Assembly (NCBI RefSeq): GCF_034347425.1
Contig: NZ_CP133779.1
Span: forward strand, 1-64,000
Length of the DNA: 64,000 bases
Source: Undibacterium sp. CCC3.4
GTDB lineage: Bacteria > Pseudomonadota > Gammaproteobacteria > Burkholderiales > Burkholderiaceae_D
Reading direction: 5' to 3'
The notes under the pieces are model-generated. The model did no database searches. It had not been told where the DNA came from and saw nothing but the letters and a program-made list of their open reading frames with translations. Positions 55,464-64,000 of this stretch are shown piece by piece. The translations under genes and the position numbers were made by a program. Every line of letters begins with the position of its first letter. Positions within the stretch are counted from its first letter, which is position 1.

Positions 55464-56215
55464 CTACAGCGCCATGGTTGATTGATATTCGTCATATTTC
55501 GAAAAGCTATCAATCGGCCGACCTCGTCACCCAAGTGCTGTTCGAGCTGGACTTGGCCGTCAAGCGCGGTGAATTTCTCGCCGTGATGGGACAATCGGGG
55601 TCCGGCAAATCGACCTTGATGAATATACTCGGCTGCCTCGATCAAGCCGATACCGGCCATTATTTTCTTGATGGTGTCGATACCCTGACGCTGTCGCGTA
55701 CGCAACTGGCTGCGGTACGCAACCGTACACTGGGCTTTGTATTTCAAAGTTTCAACCTGATCAAGCGTATGAGTGTGATCGACAATGTCGCTCTGCCGCT
55801 GATCTATGCCGGCGTATCGCGCCAAGCCGCCCACAGCAAGGCGCGACAGGAACTCGAACGAGTGGGACTGAAAGAATTCGCAGCGCGCACGCCCAATCAA
55901 TTATCCGGCGGGCAGCAGCAAAGAGTGGCGATCGCGCGCGCACTGGTCGGTGATCCCCCGCTGATTTTAGCCGATGAACCGACCGGTAACCTCGACACGC
56001 AAACCAGCATCGATATCATGCGCTCGTTTCAAAAGCTCAACGTTGAACGTGGCATCACCATGGTCTTGGTCACGCACGAAGCCGATGTGGCTGCTTATAG
56101 TCAGCGCTTGATACGACTCAAAGATGGCCGCATTATTTATGATGGTGGCAGTGCGGAGGGTTTGCAGCAAATGGCGCAAGGCCAGATATTTGCCGAAGGA
56201 CAAGGTGGCGCATAA
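55460..56215 (+). CDS. ABC transporter ATP-binding protein, MacB/LolD type
   Basis: A 251-residue ATPase with Walker [18 protein letters not shown]-loop [13 protein letters not shown], signature [17 protein letters not shown], Walker [13 protein letters not shown] and H-loop VTHEAD. It starts with GTG overlapping the adaptor stop. In E. coli MacB this domain is fused to the permease; here it is separate. Confidence 0.95.
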   Translation: MTTAPWLIDIRHISKSYQSADLVTQVLFELDLAVKRGEFLAVMGQSGSGKSTLMNILGCLDQADTGHYFLDGVDTLTLSRTQLAAVRNRTLGFVFQSFNLIKRMSVIDNVALPLIYAGVSRQAAHSKARQELERVGLKEFAARTPNQLSGGQQQRVAIARALVGDPPLILADEPTGNLDTQTSIDIMRSFQKLNVERGITMVLVTHEADVAAYSQRLIRLKDGRIIYDGGSAEGLQQMAQGQIFAEGQGGA

Positions 56216-57438
56216 TGAACTATTTACAAATCCTCGCCGAGGCCTTCCGTTCCATGAATGGCAACCGCCTGCGTAGTTTGCTCACGATGTTGGGCATCGT
56301 CATCGGCATCATCTCGGTGGTATTACTGTTGGCCGTCGGCGATAGCATGAAACGCTTCATTGCCAAAGAATTGGCACAGCTCGGTACCAATATGTTGTTC
56401 ATTTCACCCGGTGGAGATCGGGCGCAACTACAGCGCATGCAAAGTGGAAAAACGGCGGCCTTGACGCGTCAGGATGCCGATGCCCTCACGCAATTGCCTT
56501 CACTGGCCGGTGCCGCAGCTGTGCTACAGGGCAGTTTTCACCTTACCGTTGGCAACGAAACCGCTACCCAAACCGTGCATGGCGTCAGCGCCGAGATGTT
56601 CGCCCTGCGCGGCTGGAAAATCGACAAGGGCAGCAGTTTCAGTCCGGCAGAAGTGCGCGCTTCGGCCCGCACCGTGGTGATCGGCCATAAGATCGCCGAC
56701 CAATTTTTTTATAAACTCGATCCCTTGGGAAAGTGGATACGCATCGACAATGTCGCCTTCCAAATCGTCGGCGTTTTGGCTGGCGAAGGTAAGCAGGTTG
56801 ACGGCGGCGATCTCAGCCAGTATGTGATCGCCCCGATTACCGCCGTGGCCGCCAATTTAGTGCGCACGCCCTTCCCCAATAATGTTCATTACATTATTGC
56901 GCAGGGAAAATCCGGCAGCAATCTGGCCGATGGCATAGACGATATCAGCGAATTGCTGCGCGACCGGCACCACATCAAATTCGAGCAGCCCGATGATTTT
57001 CGTATCGACAATCTGGCGTCGTTCGCACAAACGGCCCGGAAGATCAGCGCCGGCATCGCCTCGCTACTGGCCCTTATCGGGGCAATTTCTCTGCTCGTCG
57101 GTGGCATAGGCATCATGAATATCATGCTGGTGTCGGTGACTGAACGAACCCGTGAAATCGGCATCCGTATGGCCATTGGTGCCAAACCACGCGATATCTT
57201 GCTGCAATTTTTGACCGAAGCGGTGGTGATCTGCTTAGTTGGCGGTGTGCTCGGCATTCTGCTGGCCGGCGCGGCTGCACTCGTCATTACCGCGAACAGT
57301 CAATTCGAGATCCGCATCAGCTTGCAAGCCGTCATGGTGGCCTGTAGCTTTGCCAGCTTGGTCGGAATATTTTTCGGGTTTTACCCGGCGCGACGCGCAT
57401 CGCGCTTATTGCCGGTCGCTTGCCTGCGCTATGAATGA
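56215..57438 (+). CDS. ABC permease, MacB type
   Basis: A 407-residue permease with the MacB layout: an N-terminal membrane helix (LRSLLTMLGIVIGIISVVLL), a large periplasmic domain (residues about 45-280) and three C-terminal helices. The conserved cytoplasmic motif VTERTREIGIRMAIGAKPRD is near residue 310. It shares one base with the ATPase gene (TAATG). An outer-membrane TolC partner is not in the window. The substrate (macrolide, peptide or lipid) is unknown. Confidence 0.94.
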   Translation: MNYLQILAEAFRSMNGNRLRSLLTMLGIVIGIISVVLLLAVGDSMKRFIAKELAQLGTNMLFISPGGDRAQLQRMQSGKTAALTRQDADALTQLPSLAGAAAVLQGSFHLTVGNETATQTVHGVSAEMFALRGWKIDKGSSFSPAEVRASARTVVIGHKIADQFFYKLDPLGKWIRIDNVAFQIVGVLAGEGKQVDGGDLSQYVIAPITAVAANLVRTPFPNNVHYIIAQGKSGSNLADGIDDISELLRDRHHIKFEQPDDFRIDNLASFAQTARKISAGIASLLALIGAISLLVGGIGIMNIMLVSVTERTREIGIRMAIGAKPRDILLQFLTEAVVICLVGGVLGILLAGAAALVITANSQFEIRISLQAVMVACSFASLVGIFFGFYPARRASRLLPVACLRYE

Positions 57439-57725
57439 GTATGCGCGGCACGCGCAACCAGGGCGTGCTCGCAAAGTTTGAAACCGAGGTAGGCCAGCAC
57501 CGCCAGCAATGAAGTCAGACACAGCTCAATAAATTGCCTCAAGCCACCATCCAACAAGGCTTCCACACCATAATTGAGCAAATAGCTGGTATTGGACGAG
57601 ACATACTTAACCAGATCGAGCGAGAGCAAGCCAAACACTAAAAACAGCAAGACCATCAGAAAATAGGTGGCGACGTAATGCCGCACCAGCCAGTTGAACA
57701 ATGGTGTTGGTTGACCTGCGCTCAT
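57429..57725 (-). CDS. Small membrane protein
   Basis: A 98-residue protein with two hydrophobic helices near residues 18-40 and 65-83 and a conserved-looking YNYGVEALLDGG-like loop (read LLNYGVEALLDGGLRQFIEL). The start at 57725 has AGGAG 7 bases upstream. No family is recognised. It overlaps the permease gene end by 10 bases on the other strand. Confidence 0.65.
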   Translation of the reverse strand: MSAGQPTPLFNWLVRHYVATYFLMVLLFLVFGLLSLDLVKYVSSNTSYLLNYGVEALLDGGLRQFIELCLTSLLAVLAYLGFKLCEHALVARAAHTHS

Positions 57726-57880
57726 TCGCATTCTCCTGTGCCGACTCGCGCCAGCGTCATTGGGGTTTATTAGTTGTTAAACGGCTGCTGCACACAATAC
57801 ATCGACCTACACAAAAAATACCGGCCGCTACAGCACTGAAATCTTACTCCTGAAGCAAGATGTCAGCGCTCGATCAGCAC

Positions 57881-59062
57881 TCAAACCGCCGGGATATTCA
57901 AGGGTGCGTACGCCACCGCTGGTAATAAAGGGTCCGGTTGTACCGATGGCAAATTCCGGCGCGCGCTCAGCGAAGCATGCGCTTGCAAGCCTATGCTGTT
58001 GGGAAATTGTCGTGCTTCGACATGCGATGCCGGCATCAAGGTATAGGGTGGCAAGCGCCATGGTTGATGCGCGCTACCAGCGACATCGGCCTTGATGTGC
58101 TGAGGTGGCGCGCCAAAGCGCAGGCCGACCACTGCCTCAAGCTGTTGCTTCATCCATAGCAATGCACCATCCGACAAGCCACTCTCAGAACCGGGCGGAT
58201 ACCCGCCGCCGACGTCGGAATGCGAGCCGGGAAACAGCACTTGGCTGATACCTTGACGTGGGTTCCACAAGGTTGGCGTGAAGTCGGTGCGTTGCTCATC
58301 GACTGCAATGGCATGAAAACCGTGCGCGACGCGCGCAGAAAAATCGCAATCAGTAAAACGAAACGCATCGATCCGCCGATCTTCTCCATCGTAGAGTGGC
58401 ACCCCCATCGCGCCGACCGTATCCCACACAGCGACACACTGAATCGGCACCGCGCCGATCAACTGCTGTGGCGACGGTGTTTGGGTAAAGAAATCGGGCA
58501 TGTCATACATGCATTCTTCTAATCTTGTGAGCAAACCGAGTTTGCCTTGCGCTGCTTTTTTCCGGTGTGCATGCCAGACCGCGCAGCCGAGGCGATAAGC
58601 ATGTTCCTTATCATTGAGATCGATCTTGCCAGCGTCAAGCAAGCCTTGGTCGAGAATCATGGCTGCCAGCGCGCGCGCAGTGTAAGCACCGCGGCTGAAA
58701 CCATTGATGACGATACGGTCTCCCGGCTGGTAATGACGCGAAATAAACGTATAGCCACGGATAATCCGCGTAACCAAGCCGGCACCGAAAGTCCCACCGA
58801 GAAACTTGACCAGCCAATTATCATCGTAACCGACACCATCGAGATATTTGGCAAGCTGCAGTGGATGACCCGCGACATCGAGCAGCACGCGCTCCGCTTC
58901 ACCCGCGTAAGAAAACGGCTGAGTATCAGCGCTATCGACTCCATCTAGCCAACAGTACAACTTGAGTACATTACTCGGCGCCGACTTGACCGACGCATCA
59001 TCGATATCCTTGCCCGGGCCATTCCAGGTGCCATCGGCACAAAATACGATTGTTTTCAGCAT
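57881..59062 (-). CDS. DUF2235 alpha/beta hydrolase
   Basis: A 393-residue hydrolase: KTIVFCADGTWNGPG at the N-terminus, nucleophile elbow INGFSRGAYTARALA with S123, and a second catalytic segment FPGSHSDVGGGYP (Asp) near residue 290. A His is probably contributed further on. DUF2235 includes Tle1-type phospholipase effectors of type VI secretion, but also housekeeping-like copies. No VgrG, PAAR or immunity gene is adjacent. It lies divergent from the unassigned cluster starting at 59293 and may be functionally tied to it. Confidence 0.88.
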   Translation of the reverse strand: MLKTIVFCADGTWNGPGKDIDDASVKSAPSNVLKLYCWLDGVDSADTQPFSYAGEAERVLLDVAGHPLQLAKYLDGVGYDDNWLVKFLGGTFGAGLVTRIIRGYTFISRHYQPGDRIVINGFSRGAYTARALAAMILDQGLLDAGKIDLNDKEHAYRLGCAVWHAHRKKAAQGKLGLLTRLEECMYDMPDFFTQTPSPQQLIGAVPIQCVAVWDTVGAMGVPLYDGEDRRIDAFRFTDCDFSARVAHGFHAIAVDEQRTDFTPTLWNPRQGISQVLFPGSHSDVGGGYPPGSESGLSDGALLWMKQQLEAVVGLRFGAPPQHIKADVAGSAHQPWRLPPYTLMPASHVEARQFPNSIGLQAHASLSARRNLPSVQPDPLLPAVAYAPLNIPAV

Positions 59063-59292
59063 GCGCTACGCTCCATGTTTTATTTGTTGACATCGTTCGA
59101 CTGGCGAACCTTCACGAACAGTACACACAGATTTTTTTTTGAGCAAGGCAGACGGTCTGAACAAGACAAAAATTCATACTCCACGCAACACATAGCCAGG
59201 ATGTAACCTCTTGTTACGGTAACGATACTTCACCTCCTTAGCTCGAACAATTACAGTGAGTGTCTGGAAATACCAACGCAGAGAGAAACCGA

Positions 59293-59946
59293 ATGAACAT
59301 CAAACTCACTTACGTCAATCGCGCAGACATGGCGAGCCAAGATGTGCCGACCTTGTTGATCTTCCAAAAGCAAAACGCCGGCGACCAAGACAGCGCCTTG
59401 GTATGGAAAGTCATTCGTCATTGTCGGCATACGCATTTTCACCCCATGGTATTTTCTACCGACCGCCAGCTCAGCCTCGGCGATGATTTCGGTAACTATT
59501 CAGCGCTCATTCCGGTAGCCAATGGCAAAGAATTTAAAGTCGCACTCAGCGGCAGCAAACCACAGTTGCACGCCGTGAGCAGTAGCGACACCCCGGCCGG
59601 CGTGAGCATGCTCAACCACATGAGCGCCAACAGTTTCAAGGCTTGCCTGTTCGTGCAAGGCCAATTATTAGCCATGCGACCAGCGGTCACGCCCGGCGCA
59701 GAAGATGAATTTCTACTCGAAAATACCCTCTGGGCCGTGATCGACCATCGCGACCCCAGCAGCGAAGCCGTTGGCCCGCGTTGGCCCGGGAAAAAACGTC
59801 CGATACGGCCCGGCGATCCGGTATCCATTGCCCTACTCGACAGCGCCATCCCGATTCCCTTGGCCGGCGTTGCCAGTGCCAATCTTATTTTGTATGGCAG
59901 CCCGGCGAATCTGACACTCAAATTGGAAAATATTGTTTTGGTGTAA
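59293..59946 (+). CDS. Uncharacterised 217-residue protein, paralogue A
   Basis: Starts MNIKLTYVNRADMASQDVPT. The first 90 residues align with the next gene product: KLTxxN at the start, LIFQKQNAG, LVWKVIRHC, and a GNYSALIPVANGKEF segment. The C-terminal half diverges and has a Pro-rich insert. It has no signal peptide or membrane segment and is predicted mostly beta. No characterised family is recognised. GAGAGAAACCGA precedes the ATG. A palindrome GTTACGGTAAC lies upstream near 59212. Confidence 0.75.
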   Translation: MNIKLTYVNRADMASQDVPTLLIFQKQNAGDQDSALVWKVIRHCRHTHFHPMVFSTDRQLSLGDDFGNYSALIPVANGKEFKVALSGSKPQLHAVSSSDTPAGVSMLNHMSANSFKACLFVQGQLLAMRPAVTPGAEDEFLLENTLWAVIDHRDPSSEAVGPRWPGKKRPIRPGDPVSIALLDSAIPIPLAGVASANLILYGSPANLTLKLENIVLV

Positions 59947-60021
59947 AGCTTGTCGTTTCATTGTAGTCGCAGCAAACCCAACGCGTTTTGCGTTGTTCCC
60001 CCACCCCTAAAAGGAACTTTC

Positions 60022-60648
60022 ATGAGTGCTATTAAACTGACCTTTCGTAATAATTCGCAAGACGTTAAAAATACCGATGTCGTCATGTTCCAAAAAAATA
60101 CCGGTGCCTCCGTCAATGACGATGTGATCGCTTGGAAAGTCATCAAAAACTGTGGCGTAGGCGATTTCAATCCTTTCGATTACCCAATGACGCAGCAAGT
60201 CAGCGTCGTCGATGCATGGGGCAACTATTCGCCACTGCAAGATGCCAACAATGGCGATGTCTTCAGCGTCACCAATGCCAACGGTAAAACCGGCACGATC
60301 CTGAGTAAAACCCGCGAAACCGGTGACTTGAACATGATCACGGTGCGCAACGACCTCACCACCGGTTCCATCGACATCGTCGTCTACAAGGATGACCGTC
60401 AGATCGCGCAAAAAACCGGCGTTTCTCCTGGTGACGAATCGGTCTTCGAACTCTTGCCAAAACTGTTCATCGGTACTTGCAGCGATATCGAAGAAAGCGA
60501 TGTCATGGATTCGGATACGGTACAAAGCTGCCTGACTCAGCTTGATCTCTTGGGCCTCAAAACTGCCGATATTAAAATGACCGGCGGCGGCACAGGGACT
60601 ACCGCAACCGCTTTCGTGTTTGCGTTGGATAAACAGAAATTCAACTGA
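60022..60648 (+). CDS. Uncharacterised 208-residue protein, paralogue B
   Basis: Starts MSAIKLTFRNNSQDVKNTDV, with FQKNTGASVND, IAWKVIKNCGVGDFNPFDYP and AWGNYSPLQDANNGDVF, matching paralogue A. It ends with a Gly/Thr-rich segment (MTGGGTGTTATAFVF). AAGGA is 8 bases upstream. Mostly beta and cytosolic or released without a signal peptide. The pair suggests duplication within the cluster. No activity can be assigned. Confidence 0.78.
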   Translation: MSAIKLTFRNNSQDVKNTDVVMFQKNTGASVNDDVIAWKVIKNCGVGDFNPFDYPMTQQVSVVDAWGNYSPLQDANNGDVFSVTNANGKTGTILSKTRETGDLNMITVRNDLTTGSIDIVVYKDDRQIAQKTGVSPGDESVFELLPKLFIGTCSDIEESDVMDSDTVQSCLTQLDLLGLKTADIKMTGGGTGTTATAFVFALDKQKFN

Positions 60649-60661
60649 TAGACGGACTATC

Positions 60662-60688
60662 CGGCGCAGCGGATTTGCTGCGCCGTTT
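60662..60688 (+). terminator. Hairpin after paralogue B
   Basis: CGGCGCAGC and GCTGCGCCG form a perfect 9-base stem with a six-base loop followed by TTT, 13 bases after the paralogue B stop. It may be a partial terminator that lowers expression of the large downstream gene relative to the two small proteins. Confidence 0.7.
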
Positions 60689-60727
60689 ACATAGAAATCA
60701 GTGTTGCTCAAGATGGGACGGTATAGT

Positions 60728-63631
60728 ATGGATTTACTTACGCAGGAATTTCACGCTCCAGCCAATGGCTTACGCATTGCCGTCACTCTCAATCAGGAAC
60801 GCAGCGCGATTCGCCGGATCCACATTTCCAGCAAAAAAGATTTAAGTTGCAAATTCCACTTGCAGAACGACAGCGAGCGTCTCGATAGTACGCGCATTCA
60901 GTATGTCTCCCAACGCGGTTATCATATAGACGGCAGTTTGAGCTTGGAAGCCTCCGAAGAAGTGCTTGGTGGCATGCAAATTCGCGCCACGCTGCGCTAC
61001 GGCCACAGCAATGAAATCCAGCACCTCAATGGCAAAGTCATACACCAGTTCCCCCCTTCCAGCACGGAACCCGTATTAGATCCAGATAAGGAAGCCGGTA
61101 CCACCGTCCCGCAGGATGACACGCCATGGTCCGACGAACCCAGTCTCGCGCCGACCAATTCGGATTCCACCATACCGACACCAACAGGCCGTACCGAAGA
61201 TTTATTCCCATATATTTTTTTACGCAAATGGTCGCAGCCGACTGCGGCGGCATTGGCACTGGCCTTTGTACAATTTCCCGCAGCCAGCAGTAAAGCCGTG
61301 TTTTTCGCCGCCTTGAGCGCGCAGCCGGGGCTAACGCGCGAACAAATGCACAGCGAAGCCTTATTATTTTGTGCTGGCAGCGATCAATACAGCGAACTCT
61401 ATGTAGCCGATTGCAGCCAATTGCACGGCATGATCTTACGGCTGCCAAGCGTGGCCCGGGCGATTGCCGCAGCTCATGCGACGCCGACGGAATTAATGGG
61501 CAGCATTCCCGCGCTGCTCTATCTGCAAGCATCCGAAATGAACGGCGCACTCAATGCCACAGATTACTTAAGCAATATCGAAAGAGTTTGGCAAAGCTAT
61601 TTCGCCCAACTGATACTCGATAGCGACGAGACCGAACTGCTGTTCAACTATACCCAGTTACTGTTGACCGATCACCTCTTGCGCGCCTTGTTTGCACCGG
61701 CGGCGGCCCTCTGCACAGCCGATTTTTTCAGCCTGCGCAAGGCTGCCATCTTACTGCCCAGCGCACTGTTTCCCTTACCGCCAGCCACGCCGATCAGCCC
61801 CACTGACAAAGCCGCCATGCGTGTGTGTGCGATCGGCGAATTGAAAATGGTGCGCCAGGTATTGCTGCGTTACGAAGCCGGCGAACTGGCACAACTGGAA
61901 AACATCATGCCCGGCGAACGGCGCGAAACACGACGCAGTTCCGCCAGCGGCCAGCAGCATTCCGACACGAGCCAACAGCACACTACCGAGCTCAATGATG
62001 AGCAGGCCGAAGAGGCTAGAAACAGTTTGAGCAAACAAGCACAGCAAGCCATCGCCGAGCAAATTTCGGTCAACAAATATACCGATTTTGATACCAGCTA
62101 CGGGCCACCGACGCAAGTTAAACTCAATGGCTCCTGGACCGAATGGAGTAAGCAAGGAAAAAACCCCGGCAGCGACGAAGAAACCGAATTTGCCCGAAAT
62201 ATCCTGGAAAAAAGCGTTTCACGGGTCACTCGCAATGTGCGCCAAGTCCGTGCCAGCGGCAGCTATGTGCGCACCGAAGACAGCGTGACAAGTACGGTAG
62301 ACAACAGCACGAGCACCAACAAATTACTCTGTGCCTTTCGCTGGCTGAACAAAATATTCCGTGCCAGCGTGGTCGGCCATGGCCATCGTTTGATGATAGA
62401 AATCATGCTCACACAACCGGCCGCAAGCTTACGACAACGACAGCTGCGCGATCAAACCGACAACTTTGACATGCCGGTTTCTCTGGCCGGAAATGGCATC
62501 AACAGTTTTGCTCAAATAAGCCCGGACAACTATGCGCGCTTGGCCGCAGCATATGGCGCAACGGATGTTATGCCGCCGCCGGCGGCGCAAAAGTACCTGT
62601 CTGCCACCCTGTGTAATGGCGAACGGAAATCTTTACGCGTGCCAGCCGGGTATTGTGTCAATCAAGTATTTTTGACCTATGTGAGCGAAGCGGCCGACGC
62701 GAACAGCCCGACCATCTTGATAGGTCGTGAGAAATTCCAAGCGAGTGACGACCCGACCAAAACCCGCACCTTCGGTGAAGACGATACGATCGCCTTATGC
62801 GTGCTGGCTCATGCTGCCACGCCAGCAGTTCCGGCACCAGCGCCAGCAGCCGCTCCGGCAGTCGCGCCATCATCCGTGCCGGCACCGAGCGCCGATGATC
62901 CGGCGCTCGCGCCCGTTGCAGTGCCGGAGCAGATGCCGGGTGCACCAATCGAAGTGCTGGCCAATGTTATCATCGCATGCGAACCCAGCCCGGCGCTGTT
63001 CGATGCATGGCGCATTCAAACCTATGAAACCTTGTTGCGCGGGTATCAACAGCAACTCGAACAAGTGCGCCGCGCGCCCAAAGTGGCACCGCCCAACACG
63101 CGCAAACAAATTCGCCAGCAGTTGCGTCAAGCTTGCACACGCTTGCTGTCACAACGCGCTGCCGCGCTCTGCGTACCTGCCGCTGGCGCCAATGACGCGC
63201 CCGCCAGCGCCAATCTGATCGATCCATGGGAAATACAATTCATCGCTGAACTGTTCGAATGGCATCAAATGAGTGCACATTTTTATGCCGTCTCCGATAC
63301 CGTTACCCTACAAGAATTAAGCAGCTGCGACGACAGCGCCTGGGCCGAATTTTTACACGCCGATATGGCACGTATTCTCTTGCCGGTCGTGCCGGCACAA
63401 GAAGCCGTACTGCTGTACTACTTATCGAGCGGACAGCGCTGGCAAGGCCAAGCGGAACTGGCACCGGTGGATAGCGTCAATGCCGCACTAGTGTTGGAAC
63501 TGAAACGCATGCAAGCAGCTGGGCCGACACACCCGGCACACGCAGACTGGGAAATTATCGTTCCCACCACGATGCAAATTCAAGATACCGATTTCAGCGT
63601 CAGCCCGGCCCCCATGGCGAGCCGGACATGA
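60728..63631 (+). CDS. Uncharacterised 967-residue multidomain protein
   Basis: Starts MDLLTQEFHAPANGLRIAVT (60713 is an alternative). It has a beta-rich N-domain to about residue 105, then a Pro/Thr/Ser linker to 160 and a helical domain at 165-400. A Gln/Ser/Glu-rich stretch spans 410-455 and a middle domain 460-690. A Pro/Ala linker (around 695-735, PAPAPAAAPAVAP) leads to a C-terminal helical domain with EPSPALFDAWRIQTYETLLR and WEIQFIAELFEWHQMSAHFY. No family is named with confidence. Its stop overlaps the start of the collar-domain gene (ATGA), so the two are made together. Confidence 0.75.
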   Translation: MDLLTQEFHAPANGLRIAVTLNQERSAIRRIHISSKKDLSCKFHLQNDSERLDSTRIQYVSQRGYHIDGSLSLEASEEVLGGMQIRATLRYGHSNEIQHLNGKVIHQFPPSSTEPVLDPDKEAGTTVPQDDTPWSDEPSLAPTNSDSTIPTPTGRTEDLFPYIFLRKWSQPTAAALALAFVQFPAASSKAVFFAALSAQPGLTREQMHSEALLFCAGSDQYSELYVADCSQLHGMILRLPSVARAIAAAHATPTELMGSIPALLYLQASEMNGALNATDYLSNIERVWQSYFAQLILDSDETELLFNYTQLLLTDHLLRALFAPAAALCTADFFSLRKAAILLPSALFPLPPATPISPTDKAAMRVCAIGELKMVRQVLLRYEAGELAQLENIMPGERRETRRSSASGQQHSDTSQQHTTELNDEQAEEARNSLSKQAQQAIAEQISVNKYTDFDTSYGPPTQVKLNGSWTEWSKQGKNPGSDEETEFARNILEKSVSRVTRNVRQVRASGSYVRTEDSVTSTVDNSTSTNKLLCAFRWLNKIFRASVVGHGHRLMIEIMLTQPAASLRQRQLRDQTDNFDMPVSLAGNGINSFAQISPDNYARLAAAYGATDVMPPPAAQKYLSATLCNGERKSLRVPAGYCVNQVFLTYVSEAADANSPTILIGREKFQASDDPTKTRTFGEDDTIALCVLAHAATPAVPAPAPAAAPAVAPSSVPAPSADDPALAPVAVPEQMPGAPIEVLANVIIACEPSPALFDAWRIQTYETLLRGYQQQLEQVRRAPKVAPPNTRKQIRQQLRQACTRLLSQRAAALCVPAAGANDAPASANLIDPWEIQFIAELFEWHQMSAHFYAVSDTVTLQELSSCDDSAWAEFLHADMARILLPVVPAQEAVLLYYLSSGQRWQGQAELAPVDSVNAALVLELKRMQAAGPTHPAHADWEIIVPTTMQIQDTDFSVSPAPMASRT

Positions 63632-64000
63632 TGCCGCGCGGATTATCCCACCGCCCTCATTGGCCAACCCCGCTGCCAACGCCGCAAGTATTTGGCAACA
63701 TTTTGCCGGTAGGTGCCATCATCGCCTTTGCCGGCCAACTCGGCACGTCGGCCAACAGCAATCTGGAAGCCTCCGGTTGGATGCTGTGCGATGGCCGCAG
63801 CCTGGCGATCTCGATGTACCAAGAGTTATACGCCTACCTCGGTTTTCAGTATGGTGGTAGCGACGAAGCGTTTCTCATTCCCGACTTGCGCGGTTATTTC
63901 CTGCGCGGTGCCGACCCCGACGCCAAAATCGACCAAGATGCCGCGCATCGCCAGCCGCTGGGCAGTGGGAAACCAAGCGATGTCGGTTCGCTGCAAAGCG
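63628..64000 (+). CDS. Phage tail collar-domain protein, 5' part, runs off window
   Basis: About 124 residues are visible before the window ends. The tail-collar/microcystin-dependent-protein pattern is clear: ILPVGAIIAFAGQL, SGWMLCDGRSLAISMYQELY, LGFQYGG and FLIPDLRGYFLRGAD. Such domains cap short tail fibres but also occur in non-phage bacterial proteins. No other tail or capsid gene is in the window. It is translationally coupled to the 967-residue protein. Confidence 0.88.
   Translation, partial: MMPRGLSHRPHWPTPLPTPQVFGNILPVGAIIAFAGQLGTSANSNLEASGWMLCDGRSLAISMYQELYAYLGFQYGGSDEAFLIPDLRGYFLRGADPDAKIDQDAAHRQPLGSGKPSDVGSLQS

Noticed and set aside
55460..57438. Frameshifted macB gene
   Set aside because: The ATPase and permease each have proper ends and a TAATG junction; separate MacB-like ATPase and permease genes are common.
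63628..64000. Prophage edge suggested by the tail-collar domain
   Set aside because: No other phage gene lies within the window, and collar domains also occur in non-phage bacterial proteins; it is left as an unassigned cluster until the sequence beyond 64000 is seen.

Overview
The window looks like a chromosomal segment of a betaproteobacterium, most likely Burkholderiales/Oxalobacteraceae (Undibacterium-, Herbaspirillum- or Janthinobacterium-like). The basis is moderate GC, dense operons with ATGA overlaps, a Gram-negative trimeric porin, the gene content of a protocatechuate 4,5-cleavage pathway and a kynB-kynU-kynA operon. This placement is inference from gene content. No tRNA, rRNA, CRISPR array or replication origin was seen.

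Layout. (1) 1-15 kb is mostly housekeeping and stress genes: the 5' part of murJ, a secreted serine hydrolase, a DUF433/DUF5615 toxin-antitoxin-like pair, the tryptophan-to-anthranilate operon kynBUA with a divergent Lrp-type regulator, a RIO-type kinase, a ParB-like protein, a spermidine-synthase-like protein, pyrF, ohrR-ohr with a clear OhrR operator, an ornithine-cyclodeaminase-like gene and rhlE. (2) 15.3-31 kb is a catabolic region. A scar of two truncated genes is followed by a leftward set (porin, MHS transporter, aroQ, dehydroshikimate dehydratase, shikimate/quinate dehydrogenase, HPPD-like protein) that should convert quinate/shikimate to protocatechuate. A second leftward operon (ligU/galD-ligJ-ligK-ligI-ligA-ligB-ligC) should take protocatechuate to pyruvate and oxaloacetate. 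IclR and LysR regulators stand divergently beside the two operons. (3) 31-35.7 kb holds gene fragments, a secreted metallo-beta-lactamase-fold protein, a sigma-54 activator and MITE-like repeats.

(4) 35.7-53.2 kb is the most striking part: one long rightward array. It encodes a soluble chemoreceptor with two signalling tips (now split by an intact IS3-family element), a triple-CheW protein, CheB, a HEAT-repeat protein, CheR, CheY, CheA, a STAS-like protein, a second CheY and a membrane chemoreceptor. It continues without a break in direction into a stressosome module (RsbR, RsbS, RsbT, a second RsbT-like kinase, a SpoIIE/RsbX-like phosphatase), a histidine kinase with an RsbU-type N-terminal domain, a receiver protein and a ParA ATPase. 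A convergent NarL-type regulator closes the locus. (5) 54-57.7 kb is a tripartite ABC efflux set. (6) 57.9-64 kb holds a DUF2235 hydrolase divergent from an unassigned set: two paralogous ~210-residue proteins, a 967-residue protein and the start of a phage-tail-collar-domain protein.

The best candidates for an undescribed system are the fused chemosensory-stressosome array (35740-53165) and the unassigned tail-collar-associated cluster (59293-64000).
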